20,467 bases of DNA from a virus, in the IMG/VR virus record IMGVR_UViG_3300046718_000379, positions 1 to 20,467 of that record, one strand, 5' to 3'. Of this stretch, positions 1 through 10,400 are shown one piece after another; position 1 is the first letter of the stretch, and every line of letters begins with the position of its first letter. Both the position numbers and the translations under genes were made by a program. The notes below the pieces were generated by a model. That model searched no databases. It worked only from the letters and a program-made list of their open reading frames with translations, and was not told the DNA's origin.

Positions 1-1755
1 GAACCCGGCGCGTGGCAACCGTTCCCCGGCTGGCAGACGCGCAGCACGACCAGCCTCGGGGCGTTGCGTCCGCAGGGCGGGCGGCGCATCTACATGGTCG
101 CGGGCACGTTCCTGCTCGCCAGCTACAACGGGCAGGTCTTCAAGCCGAGCGATGTGGGCGTCTGGGGCGCGGCGGTGCTCTCGGGCCGCTCGACCGTCAA
201 CGAGCACTTCTTCGTCTACGACCGCAACCTCGTCGCGCTGTTCGACGGGCAGGGGTCGATGCAGAAGAGCGAAGACGGCACGACGTGGACGCGCATGGGG
301 ATCGCTGCGCCTGCCGCTGCGCCGGGCGTCGCGCTGGTCGCAGGCGGCACGCTCGTCGCGGGCAACACCTACGAGGTCGCCTACACGTTCGCCGACGCGG
401 GCCTGACCTACGAGAGCAGCGGCTCGCCGGTCGCGTCCATCGCGCCGACGGCGGGCAACCTCACGATCCGCGTGACGATGGCGGTGAGCGCCGACCCGCA
501 GGTCGATACGAAGTATGTCTACTGCCGCAACGTGACGGCGGGCGAGTCGGTGCTGCGGAAGGTCGGCACGACGGGCGTGCCTAACGCGACGACGACGTTC
601 GACATCACGACGCCGAGCACGTTCTTCCCTGACGGCGTCGAACTGCCGACGAAGAACACGGTGCCCGGCGCGTTCAGCTTCGGCGTCGTCTGGCGCAACC
701 GCTGGTGGGCACGCGACGCGGCGATCACGAACCGCATCTGGTTCAGCGAGATCTTCCTGCCGCAGGCGTGGCCGGGCCTCTACTACCTCGACATCCCGTT
801 TGAACGCGGCGACCGCATCACCGCGCTCATCGCGCTCGGCGACACGCTCATCGTCTTCGGCAACACTGGGGTCTACCTGATCATCGGGCAGACCTCGCTC
901 GACTTTGAGGTGCGCCCCAGCGCGGGCGCGGTGGCCGGGGCGCTCGGCCCGCGTGCGGTCTACCAGATCGAAGCGGGCGTGCTACACGGCAGCGACGGCG
1001 GCGTCTACCTCTTCGACGGCGCGAGCGACTCGCTGCTGTCGGACGACATCTGGACGGCGTGGCAGGACATGATGACCCACGTCGCGCCGACGGATATGCA
1101 GCGGATCGCGATCTGCTATCACCCGCAGCGGAAGGAGGTGCGCGTCTCGGTGCCGCGCCTCTACGACGTGTCGGTGCCGGGCGAGTGGGTGCTCGACCTC
1201 TCGCGCACGAAAGCCGCCGAGGGGACGAGCGCGTGGACGAGCACGACGCGGAAGATCGGCGGTTACATCCCGTGGGATGGCCGCGAGGCGAGCGCAGGCG
1301 ATGCGGGGCGGCTCTGGACGTGGAAGCTCGACGCGGGGCAGTTGGCGGAAGAGTCGATCCCCAACGCGGGCGAAGACGGCCAGCCGATGACGTGCTACTA
1401 CGAAGGCCCGGCGCTGCTGCCTGCCGCGCGGCGGTGGGCGCGGTTCATCGAACTGTTCGGCGAGTATCGCCCGACCTCGGGCACGTTCAACATCGAGGTC
1501 ATGGTGGACGACTCGTCCGTGGCGAACCTGCTGATCGATGTCGCGGGGGCGGGCGTCTCGCTCTACGGCACGGGGATCTACGGCATCGCGAGCTACAGTG
1601 GACGGCAGCGGAAGTACTTCACGTCGATGCTGCCGCTGATCGCCGAGGGCAACGCGATCACGCTGCGGGCGACCTACGTCGGCATCGGGCTGTTCAAGTG
1701 GTTCACCTACGCCATCGGCGTGCGGCCTGAACCGCAGATGCGAGGGTTCAACTGA
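1..1755 (+). CDS. Beta-propeller-like phage tail/nozzle structural protein (5' partial)
   Basis: The reading frame is open from the first base, so the gene starts outside the window; 584 residues are visible. The protein is rich in Gly, Trp and aromatic residues, with repeating beta-strand segments of the kind seen in propeller proteins: for example an RWWARD stretch, then RIWFSEIFLPQAW, then a run around ALGDTLIVFGNTGVYLI and GSDGGVYLFDGA. This pattern (WS/FSE..P..W, then D.I.AL....L.VFG..G.Y.I) is typical of nozzle or DNA-stabilisation proteins at the head-tail junction of short-tailed phages; the assignment comes from that pattern, not a database match. It is followed directly by a tail fibre-like gene, with the TGA stop sharing its A with the next ATG (TGATG). 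Other tail proteins with propeller folds remain possible. Confidence 0.7.
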   Translation, partial: EPGAWQPFPGWQTRSTTSLGALRPQGGRRIYMVAGTFLLASYNGQVFKPSDVGVWGAAVLSGRSTVNEHFFVYDRNLVALFDGQGSMQKSEDGTTWTRMGIAAPAAAPGVALVAGGTLVAGNTYEVAYTFADAGLTYESSGSPVASIAPTAGNLTIRVTMAVSADPQVDTKYVYCRNVTAGESVLRKVGTTGVPNATTTFDITTPSTFFPDGVELPTKNTVPGAFSFGVVWRNRWWARDAAITNRIWFSEIFLPQAWPGLYYLDIPFERGDRITALIALGDTLIVFGNTGVYLIIGQTSLDFEVRPSAGAVAGALGPRAVYQIEAGVLHGSDGGVYLFDGASDSLLSDDIWTAWQDMMTHVAPTDMQRIAICYHPQRKEVRVSVPRLYDVSVPGEWVLDLSRTKAAEGTSAWTSTTRKIGGYIPWDGREASAGDAGRLWTWKLDAGQLAEESIPNAGEDGQPMTCYYEGPALLPAARRWARFIELFGEYRPTSGTFNIEVMVDDSSVANLLIDVAGAGVSLYGTGIYGIASYSGRQRKYFTSMLPLIAEGNAITLRATYVGIGLFKWFTYAIGVRPEPQMRGFN

Positions 1756-2621
1756 TGGCGAGCTACCCGACGACTCCCGTTGTCTTCCCGGCCCGCTCGG
1801 ACGGCCAGACCGTCTTCGCGCAGCACATCAACGCGCTGCAGGACGAGATCGCGGCCATCGAGCAGAGCTTGATCGTCGGCCCGCCGCCGCCGCAGATGGC
1901 GTCGAACCCGCTGACCGTCTCCGGCACGAACCCGACGCTCGTGCTGGACGACAACCAAGGCGGCGGCGCACTCTCGAAGGTCCGGCTGAATAGCGACGTG
2001 AGCGGCAACGTCAACCTCACCAGTAACGCGGACTACCCCGGTGGAGTGTGGACGGCTGATGACGTGGCGGCGATCTCCGCGCTGTTACAACTCCAGCCCC
2101 AGACCGGTCGCCTCATTTTTTACAACGCGCCCGTCGGGCCGAACCCGCGCAGCTTTAACGTGCTGTTCCAAGTGCAAAACGACGGCAGCATCCGCGAGCG
2201 CGGACGGGCGGCGGCGCTGGGCGACTGGACCAACGTGCCGTTCAACGCGGCGGACTACACCGGCAGCGGCGCGATGACATGGGCTGTGGCCGCCGGTAAC
2301 GTGTCGCTCTATCGCTATTCCATTGTTGGGAAAACTGCCTTCGTGGAGATGGACATCTCTGGAGCCATTCTGGGCGGGACCGCAAGCACCTCGCTCCGCG
2401 TCGCGCTACCAGCCGCCATCACGCCCGCCACAGGTGGCGGGAGCCGTCAATTTCCAGTGTGGCTGCACACCGGGAGCGCGGCCAACTCCATCATCGGGAT
2501 GGCGGTGTATTCAGCGGGCATTGGCCGCATTGATGTTTACTGCCATCCCAACGCCTCGACGTTGTGGACGATTGGGCAGGCCCCGCGCATCACACCCTCT
2601 TTCTTTTTCGCGATTAACTGA
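1755..2621 (+). CDS. Tail fibre/receptor-binding-like protein
   Basis: 288 residues. The start ATG overlaps the preceding stop by one base, and GAGGG at 1742-1746 sits 8 nt upstream. The N-terminus (FPARSDGQTVFAQHINALQDEIAAIEQSLI, about residues 11-40) matches a short anchor seen at the start of many phage fibre or appendage proteins: an R-DG--h-A-HINALQDEI pattern followed by a short coiled coil. The middle carries a Pro run and beta-rich sequence. The C-terminal portion, from about WTNVPFNAADYTGSGAMTW to the end, looks like a compact beta-sandwich tip domain likely to contact a receptor. Codon use changes here: from about 2280 to 2620 A+T-rich codons such as ATT, AAA, TCT and GGA become frequent, unlike the neighbours. 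This suggests exchange of the tip module. The fibre role is inferred from N-terminal pattern, position and mosaic composition. Confidence 0.68.
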   Translation: MASYPTTPVVFPARSDGQTVFAQHINALQDEIAAIEQSLIVGPPPPQMASNPLTVSGTNPTLVLDDNQGGGALSKVRLNSDVSGNVNLTSNADYPGGVWTADDVAAISALLQLQPQTGRLIFYNAPVGPNPRSFNVLFQVQNDGSIRERGRAAALGDWTNVPFNAADYTGSGAMTWAVAAGNVSLYRYSIVGKTAFVEMDISGAILGGTASTSLRVALPAAITPATGGGSRQFPVWLHTGSAANSIIGMAVYSAGIGRIDVYCHPNASTLWTIGQAPRITPSFFFAIN

Positions 2622-2631
2622 GCCGCTGACG

Positions 2632-2997
2632 ATGGCGCAGACCAGCTACGTCAATCAGGTGCTCGCGGGGTTCCCAGCCGACCAGCGCAAGGCGCTGCAG
2701 TTGGCGTTTGAGTACGTGCTCACGAACCTGCGGCTCGGGCGACCGGATCCATCGAGCCGCGCCGAGAACCTGCAGTTGTACTATTTCGACGGCGTCACGG
2801 CGGCGGTCGCGAACACGGAGTTCTCGATGGTGCATGGGCTGGCGGCGGTGCCCTACAACATGATCCAAGTGCTGCCGGTGCGGATCGTCGGCGCGCAGAT
2901 CGTGCCGCTGCGCGTCACGCGTGCCGCCGACACCAACCGGATCTACCTCGCGTCGTCGGTCGCGAACGCGCCCTTCATGGTCGCGCTGGAGGTCTGA
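2632..2997 (+). CDS. Small phage structural protein with VHGLAAVP motif, fibre-associated
   Basis: 121 residues. ATG at 2632 is chosen because it begins shortly after the stop of the fibre gene; the Shine-Dalgarno is weak, so translation may depend on coupling. An N-terminal helical segment (about residues 1-45) is followed by a beta-rich C-terminal half with EFSMVHGLAAVPYNMIQVLP and a terminal ANAPFMVALEV. The pattern (aromatic-x-h-x-HGLgxxP, later a short strand, then an Ala/Asn loop and LEV) recurs in small proteins beside tail fibre genes in podovirus-like genomes. Its molecular role is not known to me; a tail or fibre-adaptor component fits best. The gene ends in TGATG, overlapping the next start by one base. 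Confidence 0.6.
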   Translation: MAQTSYVNQVLAGFPADQRKALQLAFEYVLTNLRLGRPDPSSRAENLQLYYFDGVTAAVANTEFSMVHGLAAVPYNMIQVLPVRIVGAQIVPLRVTRAADTNRIYLASSVANAPFMVALEV

Positions 2998-4241
2998 TGG
3001 CCTACGGCTACAACGCGCAGGGGCAGATCGTCTGGCTGGATGACAACGGGCCGACGATGGCGTTCGACCCGCACTCGGGCGCGTCGCATCCGATGGGCGG
3101 CGGCACGCCGATCATCGCCTACGGGCCGAACCGCAACATCACGCCGGGGCAGGGGTGGATCGACCCGGCGACGCAACACGTCGCGCCGCAGTCGTCCGAG
3201 GAACTGGGGGCGATCTACGACCGCTCGCCCAGCGGGACGCCGGAGGGCCGGGCGAAGTTCATCGCCGCGATGCAAGCGCCCGACACGCGACGAGCGCCGA
3301 CGCAAGACACCTCTGGCCCGATCTGGAACATCATCCGGGGCAAGCTCCCGCCGGGGAAGAAGTACGACTCGCAGGGCAACATCGTCAACACGACCGCGTT
3401 TGAGAAGTTCGACACGGGCCTCAACAACGCAGCGGCCTACGGCGGCGCGGGCCTCGGCCTCGCCGCTGGTGGCCTCGCGCTCGGGGCGCTCGCGGCGGGC
3501 GCGTATGGTGGGGCTGCAGCGACCGGCGGCGCAGCAGCGAGCGGTGGTAGCGCGGCAGCGGGTGGTGGCGCGGCGGCGCTGCCTGCGGGCTGGGCACCCG
3601 TGGCGATGGGCAGCGGCGGGGCGTGGGGCGGGGCAGGCGCAGCGGGCGGCACGGCAGCGGGCCTCGGCGGCGCAGGCACCGGGCTGGCGATGACCCCGGA
3701 AGGCGTCATCCTGCCCTCGGCGGCGTCGGCGGGCGGCAGCACGGGCCTTGGGGCGACGGGCGATCTCGTCTTCGGCTCCGGCTTCGGCGCGGCCCCGACC
3801 ATCGGCGTGCCAGCGGGCACGTTTGGGGCGGGGGCGGGCACTGCCGCAGCGGGCACGGCGGGCGCGGGGACGGCAACCACGGTGGGGGAGACGTTGGCAA
3901 AGCAAGCAGCCAAGACCGGGGCGCAGACGGCGGCGAAGAAGGTGATGAAGGCGGGCGCGGTCGTCGCGCCTGCGGTCGCCGGGCTGTATGCTGCGACGCG
4001 GGGCGGGAGTGGAGGCGGGTCGATGGACATGAATCAGGCGCTCACGGCGCTCCTGCAGCAGCAGCAGGATCAGATGCAGCAAGAGTCGCCGCTGCGGAAG
4101 TTGCTGCTGTCGCAGCAGGCGGGGATGCTGCCGAGCTACATGAAGCGGGATCCGCAGTACCAGCAGTGGCTGCAGAACAGCGCGCCCGCCGCGCAGAGCG
4201 CGATGAACGCGGCGGTGCAGCGCCCGCCGTATCTCACGTAG
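2997..4241 (+). CDS. Gly/Ala-rich putative internal virion protein
   Basis: 414 residues. ATG shares its A with the previous TGA, with GGAGG at 2988-2992 just upstream. Three regions are visible: a polar N-terminus (about 1-140); a long Gly/Ala-rich, weakly hydrophobic segment (about 142-345) full of GG, AAG and GAG repeats that could form glycine-zipper membrane helices; and a Gln-rich, Met-containing helical C-terminus with QQQQDQMQQ near residue 355, then PLRKLLLSQQ. I recognise no enzymatic motif. Position after the fibre genes and before further Gln/Ala-rich proteins suggests a component ejected with the DNA, analogous in place and composition to T7 or P22 ejection proteins. That is inference; a scaffold or membrane-active protein is also possible. 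Confidence 0.55.
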   Translation: MAYGYNAQGQIVWLDDNGPTMAFDPHSGASHPMGGGTPIIAYGPNRNITPGQGWIDPATQHVAPQSSEELGAIYDRSPSGTPEGRAKFIAAMQAPDTRRAPTQDTSGPIWNIIRGKLPPGKKYDSQGNIVNTTAFEKFDTGLNNAAAYGGAGLGLAAGGLALGALAAGAYGGAAATGGAAASGGSAAAGGGAAALPAGWAPVAMGSGGAWGGAGAAGGTAAGLGGAGTGLAMTPEGVILPSAASAGGSTGLGATGDLVFGSGFGAAPTIGVPAGTFGAGAGTAAAGTAGAGTATTVGETLAKQAAKTGAQTAAKKVMKAGAVVAPAVAGLYAATRGGSGGGSMDMNQALTALLQQQQDQMQQESPLRKLLLSQQAGMLPSYMKRDPQYQQWLQNSAPAAQSAMNAAVQRPPYLT

Positions 4242-4250
4242 GAGGTTTCG

Positions 4251-5402
4251 ATGGCGTCCCCTTCGCCCTACTACAACCCCGGAGGCCCGCCCGCGCAGTA
4301 CGGCGGGTCGTCGCCGAGCTACACGCCTCCGAGCTACGCGCCGTCGCCGATGGCGGGGTGGGGCGCACCGTCAACGAGCAGCGCCAGCGCCCAACCGGAC
4401 ACCAGTCCGTTCGGGAACTTCTTTGACGACCCGACCTCGCAGCCGATCAACACCGCGTGGAACCAGCGGATGACGCAGTTGAATCAGGCCGCGCCCAGCT
4501 ACGGTGACATCACCAGCACGCTCGGCAGCTACCTGCAGCCCGACCCGCGCTTCAACGCGGGCCTCGCGGCGCTCGCGGGCGCGGCGGGCGGCAGCGCCGC
4601 GCAAGCGAAGGTGCTCGACAACCCCTACACCGCGCAGTTCGCGACGGCGACGCAGAACCGGATGAAGGAACTGAATCAGGATCCGTTCTCGTCGTCGGAC
4701 GAGGCGGCGCTGAAGGCGCGGTTCTTCGACTCGCTCGCGCTCTCGCGCGATGACGCGTACAAGCAGAACGCGCAGCAGATGGCGTCGCGTGGCCTCGCGC
4801 CATCGAGCGGCGTCGCGCAGGCGCTCGGCGCGGAGACGAGCGCGGGCTACCAGAAGGCGCGAGCCGGGCAGCAGCAGGCGCTCCTGCAGTACGTCACCGA
4901 CGAGCGCAACCGGCGGCGCGACGCGGCGGTCGGGATGTCGGGCAACCTGCAGCAGGCGGGGCTGGCCGACACCTCCGAGAAGCAGGGCGCACTGACGAGC
5001 AACGCGTCGCTGGCGAACCAGTGGCAGGCGACCCGCGCGAGCATCCTCGGCAACGTGCTGCAGGCGATCCAAGGGCAGCAGGGGCTGGGCCTCAACGCGG
5101 CGACCACGATGGCGTCGCTGCGGCGGCAGCAGTATCTGGACGACAACCAGCGCGGCGCGGACCTGCTGCAGACCTCGGCGCTGCCGAACGCGCTGACGCA
5201 GGCGCGGATGCAGGCGCTGCAGCAGACGCTGGCGGGCGGGCCGACGAGTCAGTCGCTCTTCGGCCAGTACAGCCAGATGAACGCGCAGCAGATCGCGCAG
5301 GCGCAGGCCAACGCGCAGCGCAACGCGGCCATCTGGGGCGCGGCGGGCCAGATCGGCGCGGGCGTCGCGAACAACATCAACTGGGGTCAGGTCTTCTCGT
5401 AG
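4251..5402 (+). CDS. Putative internal virion (ejection) protein, Ala/Gln-rich helical
   Basis: 383 residues. A strong Shine-Dalgarno (GGAGG at 4241-4245) is 5 nt from the ATG and overlaps the stop of the gene before. The first 60 residues are Pro/Ser/Tyr-rich and probably disordered; from about residue 110 onward the protein is almost entirely alpha-helical, dominated by Ala, Gln, Arg and Leu, with a segment around MASRGLAPSSGVAQALGAE followed by heptad-like helices. This pattern (paired Arg/Ala/Gln helices around an RGL/I-x-SSG turn) is common in phage proteins annotated as hypothetical or DNA-ejection components. The C-terminus has a short Gly/Ala hydrophobic helix (WGAAGQIGAGVANNINWGQVF). 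The ejection role is inferred from composition and order. Confidence 0.58.
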   Translation: MASPSPYYNPGGPPAQYGGSSPSYTPPSYAPSPMAGWGAPSTSSASAQPDTSPFGNFFDDPTSQPINTAWNQRMTQLNQAAPSYGDITSTLGSYLQPDPRFNAGLAALAGAAGGSAAQAKVLDNPYTAQFATATQNRMKELNQDPFSSSDEAALKARFFDSLALSRDDAYKQNAQQMASRGLAPSSGVAQALGAETSAGYQKARAGQQQALLQYVTDERNRRRDAAVGMSGNLQQAGLADTSEKQGALTSNASLANQWQATRASILGNVLQAIQGQQGLGLNAATTMASLRRQQYLDDNQRGADLLQTSALPNALTQARMQALQQTLAGGPTSQSLFGQYSQMNAQQIAQAQANAQRNAAIWGAAGQIGAGVANNINWGQVFS

Positions 5403-5411
5403 GCGCGACCG

Positions 5412-7478
5412 ATGGACAACTTCCAGCAACTGCTCGGCAACCCGAACCCGCTGCAGGCGCTCCTGCAGCCGCAGTCGCCGTACGCGATGCCGGGCATGGC
5501 CTCGATGGAACCGACCGCGATGCCGGATCTGTCGGAGCTTGCCGGGCCGGGCGCGTCCAGTCCGCTCGCCGCCATCGCGTCGGCGATCAGCGCGGGCGGG
5601 GCGGGCGGCACCGCGCCGATGGACGAGGAGCCGAACTACGACGGCCCCAACGCGGGGTCGGCGGCGGCGGGCCTCGGGCCTGACCTGCAGCAGTCGCTGG
5701 GGCTGGGCGCGGGACCGTCGGCGATGACCGGCAGCGGCGACGCGGACGCGGGGCAATACACGCTGGGCGTGACGCCCGTCAGCACCGGCTACACACCGCC
5801 GCCGCGTCCCCCGGATCCGCTCGATGAACGCACGCTGCACCCGAGCGGCACGCGCAACATCATGCAGGGCGTCATGCCCGGCATCGCCGCGCTGATCGCC
5901 GGGCTGACCGGCGGCAAGGAGTCAGCAGCGGCGGTGCTGCAGGGCGCGAACGCGGGGAACCAAGCCTACAACGCGGACCTGAAGGAGCGCGGCCTGCGGA
6001 AGTATCAGCAGGCGCAGCAGAGCTACGCGCGGGACCACCAGTTGTGGCAGGACGAGCAGCAGCGGCTGGAGCACAACACGTCGATCATCGCGTCGCTCGC
6101 CGAGAAGGCGAAGTCGTTCGCGAACCCGGCTGACGGCCTCGCGTGGCTGAAGTCGCAGGAGGCGATCTACGCCAAGCAGGGCGTCAACGTGATGGACGCG
6201 TGGAAGGGCGTCGAGGTCGGCGCGGACACGCGGCGGAAGGACTACCTCGCGGGCAAGCTGAAGACCGTGATCGACACCATGCGCCAGCAGGCCAAGGACA
6301 GCGGGCGGGTGTTCGATGAATCGAAGCTCGATGACAACATGGCGATCCGCATCGACGGCGAGACGAAGCCGCTGTCGGTGTGGCGCGAACTGGCCGACGC
6401 GTTGCCGCCGTCTGCCGGGCGCGGCGCGACGACCTCGGCCATCGAGCAGAAGGTCGAGAGCGACGTGCAGGATCAGATCGCGATCATCAGGGCGCGGACG
6501 GGCCGCGAGCCGCTGACCGCCGAGGTGTCGCAGATCCGCAAGGACGAGTGGAACAAGGTTGCCACCGAGCAGGATCAGTCGGAGGAGATGAAGAAGCTCG
6601 CACTGGAGCACGCACGCAAGGCGAACCGCTACCTCGACGCGACGACCGCAGAGGCGCTGGCGAAGGCGCACGCGGGCGGCGGCATCACCTCGCAGCAGGA
6701 CATCTTCGCGCGAAGCCGCATGGCCGAACTGTCGCGCAATAAGGTCTTCGTGCAGGCGCAGGCGCAGGGGAACCTCTACGACCAGTTCCTGCAGACGATG
6801 AACGACCCGCACCCGAACGGCATCACCGACCAGACGCTGATCGCGGAGTTTATCCGCGCGAAGCATCCCGGCTCGGCGCGGGTCGGCGATCAGGAAAGTA
6901 TGCGGATCGAACTGGCGCGAGCGGGCGTGTCGAACCCGCAGGCGATAGCGGCGCAACTGTTCAGCGGGACGGCGCTGCTGCCGAAGCAGCGGCAGGAAAT
7001 GGCCGACGTGCTCAAGCGGTCCTACGAGGCGTCGCGGGCGGGGGCCGAGATGCTGATGGACGGCTACCAGTCGCAACTGGAAGCGCGGCAGATCCCGCCC
7101 CAGCCCTATCTGCTGCCGGGGGTCGGGTCCACCCACGATCCGATTCGCCCGAAGTGGCAGCGCGACCTCGACGCGAAGGACGCCGCCGAGGAGGCCGCGC
7201 AGAAGCAGACGCAGATGTTCCGCCCCGGCAGCGTGCAGGCGTTTGAGGGCGGGGCCGCTGCGCCTGCGGGCACGCCCGCGCAGATTCGCGCGAGCGGTGG
7301 GCGTCCGTTGATCCCCGGAGCGCAGGCCGCGCAGGGGAAGGCACCCGCGCAGGCCGGGTCGAGCGTGGTCACGGACCCCGAGGGTAAGGGGATGGTGATC
7401 ACCGATCCCAACGACGGCAAGCGATACCAGATCCTCGGGAAGAACGCGGCGGGGCAGTACGTGAAGAAGGAACTGTAG
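5412..7478 (+). CDS. Large putative internal virion protein, unknown function
   Basis: 688 residues starting 9 nt after the preceding stop; the Shine-Dalgarno is poor (TAGG only), so coupling is likely. Residues 1-150 are Pro/Gly/Ala-rich and low-complexity. A hydrophobic patch (MQGVMPGIAALIAGLTGG, about 154-171) precedes a long charged, Gln-rich helical region (about 190-560) with probable coiled coils. The C-terminal tail (about 570-688) is Pro/Ala-rich and ends in a small beta-like unit (GMVITDPNDGKRYQIL...). No catalytic motif is evident. It sits between two other helical, Ala-rich genes, which fits one component of a multi-protein ejection apparatus. Its TAG stop is immediately followed by the ATG of the giant gene. 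Confidence 0.58.
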   Translation: MDNFQQLLGNPNPLQALLQPQSPYAMPGMASMEPTAMPDLSELAGPGASSPLAAIASAISAGGAGGTAPMDEEPNYDGPNAGSAAAGLGPDLQQSLGLGAGPSAMTGSGDADAGQYTLGVTPVSTGYTPPPRPPDPLDERTLHPSGTRNIMQGVMPGIAALIAGLTGGKESAAAVLQGANAGNQAYNADLKERGLRKYQQAQQSYARDHQLWQDEQQRLEHNTSIIASLAEKAKSFANPADGLAWLKSQEAIYAKQGVNVMDAWKGVEVGADTRRKDYLAGKLKTVIDTMRQQAKDSGRVFDESKLDDNMAIRIDGETKPLSVWRELADALPPSAGRGATTSAIEQKVESDVQDQIAIIRARTGREPLTAEVSQIRKDEWNKVATEQDQSEEMKKLALEHARKANRYLDATTAEALAKAHAGGGITSQQDIFARSRMAELSRNKVFVQAQAQGNLYDQFLQTMNDPHPNGITDQTLIAEFIRAKHPGSARVGDQESMRIELARAGVSNPQAIAAQLFSGTALLPKQRQEMADVLKRSYEASRAGAEMLMDGYQSQLEARQIPPQPYLLPGVGSTHDPIRPKWQRDLDAKDAAEEAAQKQTQMFRPGSVQAFEGGAAAPAGTPAQIRASGGRPLIPGAQAAQGKAPAQAGSSVVTDPEGKGMVITDPNDGKRYQILGKNAAGQYVKKEL

Positions 7479-10400
7479 ATGGCGAAGGGCGACATCAGCG
7501 TCGGCTTCGGCGGCATGGGGCCGTCGGACGTGCGGGCCAGCGGGATCCCGTCGATGGCCGACTCGGTCACCGTGCCTGCGGACGACACCAGTGCGTCGTG
7601 GCTCGACCGGCTGCTGGAGTCGGTGGCCGGGCCGAAGATGACCGAGGATCCGAACTACGGCCCCGACAGCACGATGGCGCAGTTGTACGACAAGTACGCG
7701 CGTCCGATGAACCCGCTGAACCTGCTCGTCGGCGCGGCGAAGGAAGTGCCCGCGCTCGCCGCGAAGGTGCCGCTCAACGCGACGCGGTTCGCCGCGCGGT
7801 TCTCGCCCGACCCCAACGCCGAGCAGTATCTCAGCGGCGACGACCCCGAGAGCATCGGCGCGAAGATCGACGCGCTCACGAAGACCGGCGCTCTCAGTCC
7901 GCGTGACTTCGGCCAGTCCGTTGGCGCGGCGGGCACCGACATCATGGCGATGGTCGCGGGCGACGAGGCGGCGGGCCTGCCTGCGCTCTCCGAGGCGCTG
8001 CCGTCGGCGGTCAAGGGTCTGCCCGGCTTGGCGAAGACCGTGGACTGGGCGGGCACCAACATCGGCAAGGGCGGGCTATACGGGCAACTGCTCGACAACG
8101 ACGCGGAGACGGGCGCGGTCGCAGGCGGCATCGGCGGCGCGGCGGTCGGCTCCGGCGAGGCGGTGCTGTCGCGGGCTGCGCCGTTTCTGGAGAGCGCCGC
8201 CGAGAAAAGCCTCGGGCGCGTCATCGCGCCGGGCAAGGAGGCGTGGAAGAAGTTCGTCGGCAAGAACGCGCAGGACATCATCCGCGACGTGCCGCTGTCG
8301 GCGGCTGCGCCGTGGCGCGAGGGCGGCGGGCTGCAGGGCATCGTGGACTACGCGCAGCAGCAGGCCGACAACATCGGCGTCTCGCTCGACGCCGCGTACG
8401 CGCAGCGGCTGCAGCCCGACATCGCGCCGAAGCTGAAGGGCATCCGCGATCAGATCCGTTCAACCGCCGACAACCTGCTGCAGGCGCACGGCATGGCCGT
8501 CGTGAACCTCGCGCCCGAGTCGAAGCAGGCGCTGGAGGAGATCCGCGCGTCGCTCGCCACCGGGCGCGGCGCGTTGAACCCGAAGGACACGAATATCTCG
8601 GTGCTGCAGGATGCGGCCAGCCGCCTGCAGGAGGTGACCAACGGCCTCGGGTCGGAGATGGCGCAGGTCGGCACGGCCAGCCCGCGTGCGTTCCAAGGCC
8701 AGTTGATCCAGCGCGGCATCGCGCGTGGGGCGCAGAGCACCGCCGAGCAGGGCATCGCGCGAGCGATGGGCGACATCGACAACGTGATCAGTGGCGACCT
8801 CGTCGGCACGCGGATGGCGACCGAGCCGCTCGCGCGACGGATCGACAAGCTGCGGATGAACTTCGGCGACACCAACGCGGCGGGCGAGTTCGTCTCGACC
8901 GACCCGGCGTTCAGCAGCAGCATCGAGAAGCTCGCCGCGACGGTGCGATCGTACGGGCCGGAAATGAACGCGCAGCAACTGCGGAACCTCGCGCAGGACT
9001 GGGGCAAGATCGTCTCGGGCGCGAACGGGCGCGGGTTCCTCTCCCCGATGGCCGACGAGTCGATGAAGGGCGCGATGCGGGCCGCACGCGGCGAGGTCGA
9101 GACGACGCGCGACGCGCTGATGGGCACTAAGGTCCGCGACCAGAGCAACGAGCTTGCGTTCTGGAAGCGCCTCTCCGAGGCGGCGGAGAGCACCGCCGAG
9201 CGCCGCGTCGGCCACATGGGCGGCGGGCTGTTCGGCTCGATGGCGACGCTGGCCGGGGTGGGCGGCGGCGAATATGCCGCGCACGCAGCGGGCCACGGGC
9301 TGGTCGGAAGCCTCGGCCTCGGCGCGGGCGGCGCAGCAGCGGCGGCGGTGACGGTGCGCGTGATGCGCTCGCCGATCTACAACCTGCTGTCGGCGAAGAC
9401 GAAGCTCGCGATGGCGAGTGCCCTGCGGAAGGGCACCAACGCGGCGCTGGGGACCGCGATGCGCCGGGCGCTGCTGGAACTGTCGCTGCTCAACCACGGC
9501 GGGCTGTCCGCGCTCGGGCACACCGACCTGACCGCCACCGAGGCCGACGCCGAGCACCACAACATCATCAACGGGCGCGATGTGACGCCGGGCGTGCTGG
9601 AGTCGGCCAACCCCGACACCGTCTACGGCGCTGGCGGCAGCGTGGACCCCGGCATCGAGCACAACCAGCGCCTGCTGCAGCAGCAGGATCAGATCGACCA
9701 GAGCATCGAGGAGGCCGCGCCGCCGCTGGACCCGCAGACCGAGAGCCGCGTCTACGACAAGCTCGCGAACACGCAGGTCGCGTCGGCGGGCCTGAGCCGC
9801 CTGCCGGAGTGGCTGCAGACGCAACTGGTGAACGCGCCCGACCTCGGCGCGACGCACCCGCATCTGCAGAAGCTGGCGAACCTGATCGCCGAGCAGACCT
9901 CGCCGCTCAACCTCGCGTTCCTCGGCGACGAGGCGCTGCGCCCGCTGGCGGCGGGCACGAAGCTCGCCGGGGCATCGGAGATGGTCGGGAAGGGGCTGGC
10001 GGCGGCGATGGCCGCTGCGGGCCTCCAGACGGGCCTAGAAGGCGTGCAGGAGGGCCGACCGGGCAAAGTCATCGGCGGCGGCGTCCAGACCGCCCTAGGG
10101 GCGCTGGGGCTGCGTGGCGGGGGTGTGGCGGGCGCTGCCGAGGAAGCGGCGGCGGCGCTGACGCCTGCGGCCCGCCGGGCGGGTGGGTTCGCCACCCGCG
10201 TCGGGCAGGGGCTGGCGGGCGCGGGGAAGGCGGCGGTCATCGGCCCGGCCATCGGGCTGGCGTCCACGGCGCTCGCGGACACCGACCTCGCCAAGAGTCT
10301 GATCCCCGACGACGAGACGCGCAACGCCGTGTTCAACGCGGCGGGTATGGGTGCAGGCGTGGTCGGCCTCGGCATGGCGGCGGGCAAGGGGATGAAGGGG

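Noticed and set aside
3422-4030. Gly/Ala repeats as a tandem DNA repeat or CRISPR-like array
   Set aside because: Units are irregular, without constant repeats and spacers; explained by low-complexity protein sequence.
4371-5840. 489-aa open frame on the minus strand opposite the structural genes
   Set aside because: Arg/Leu/Val-rich antisense frame typical of high-GC DNA; no ribosome-binding site, and the plus-strand frames have coherent order and spacing.
6601-6609. CACTGGAGC on the plus strand, one base from the leader motif
   Set aside because: Inside the coding sequence of a structural gene, not followed by a start; consistent with chance.
8460-9863. 467-aa minus-strand open frame inside the giant gene
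   Set aside because: Same antisense-shadow composition; no motif or start signal.
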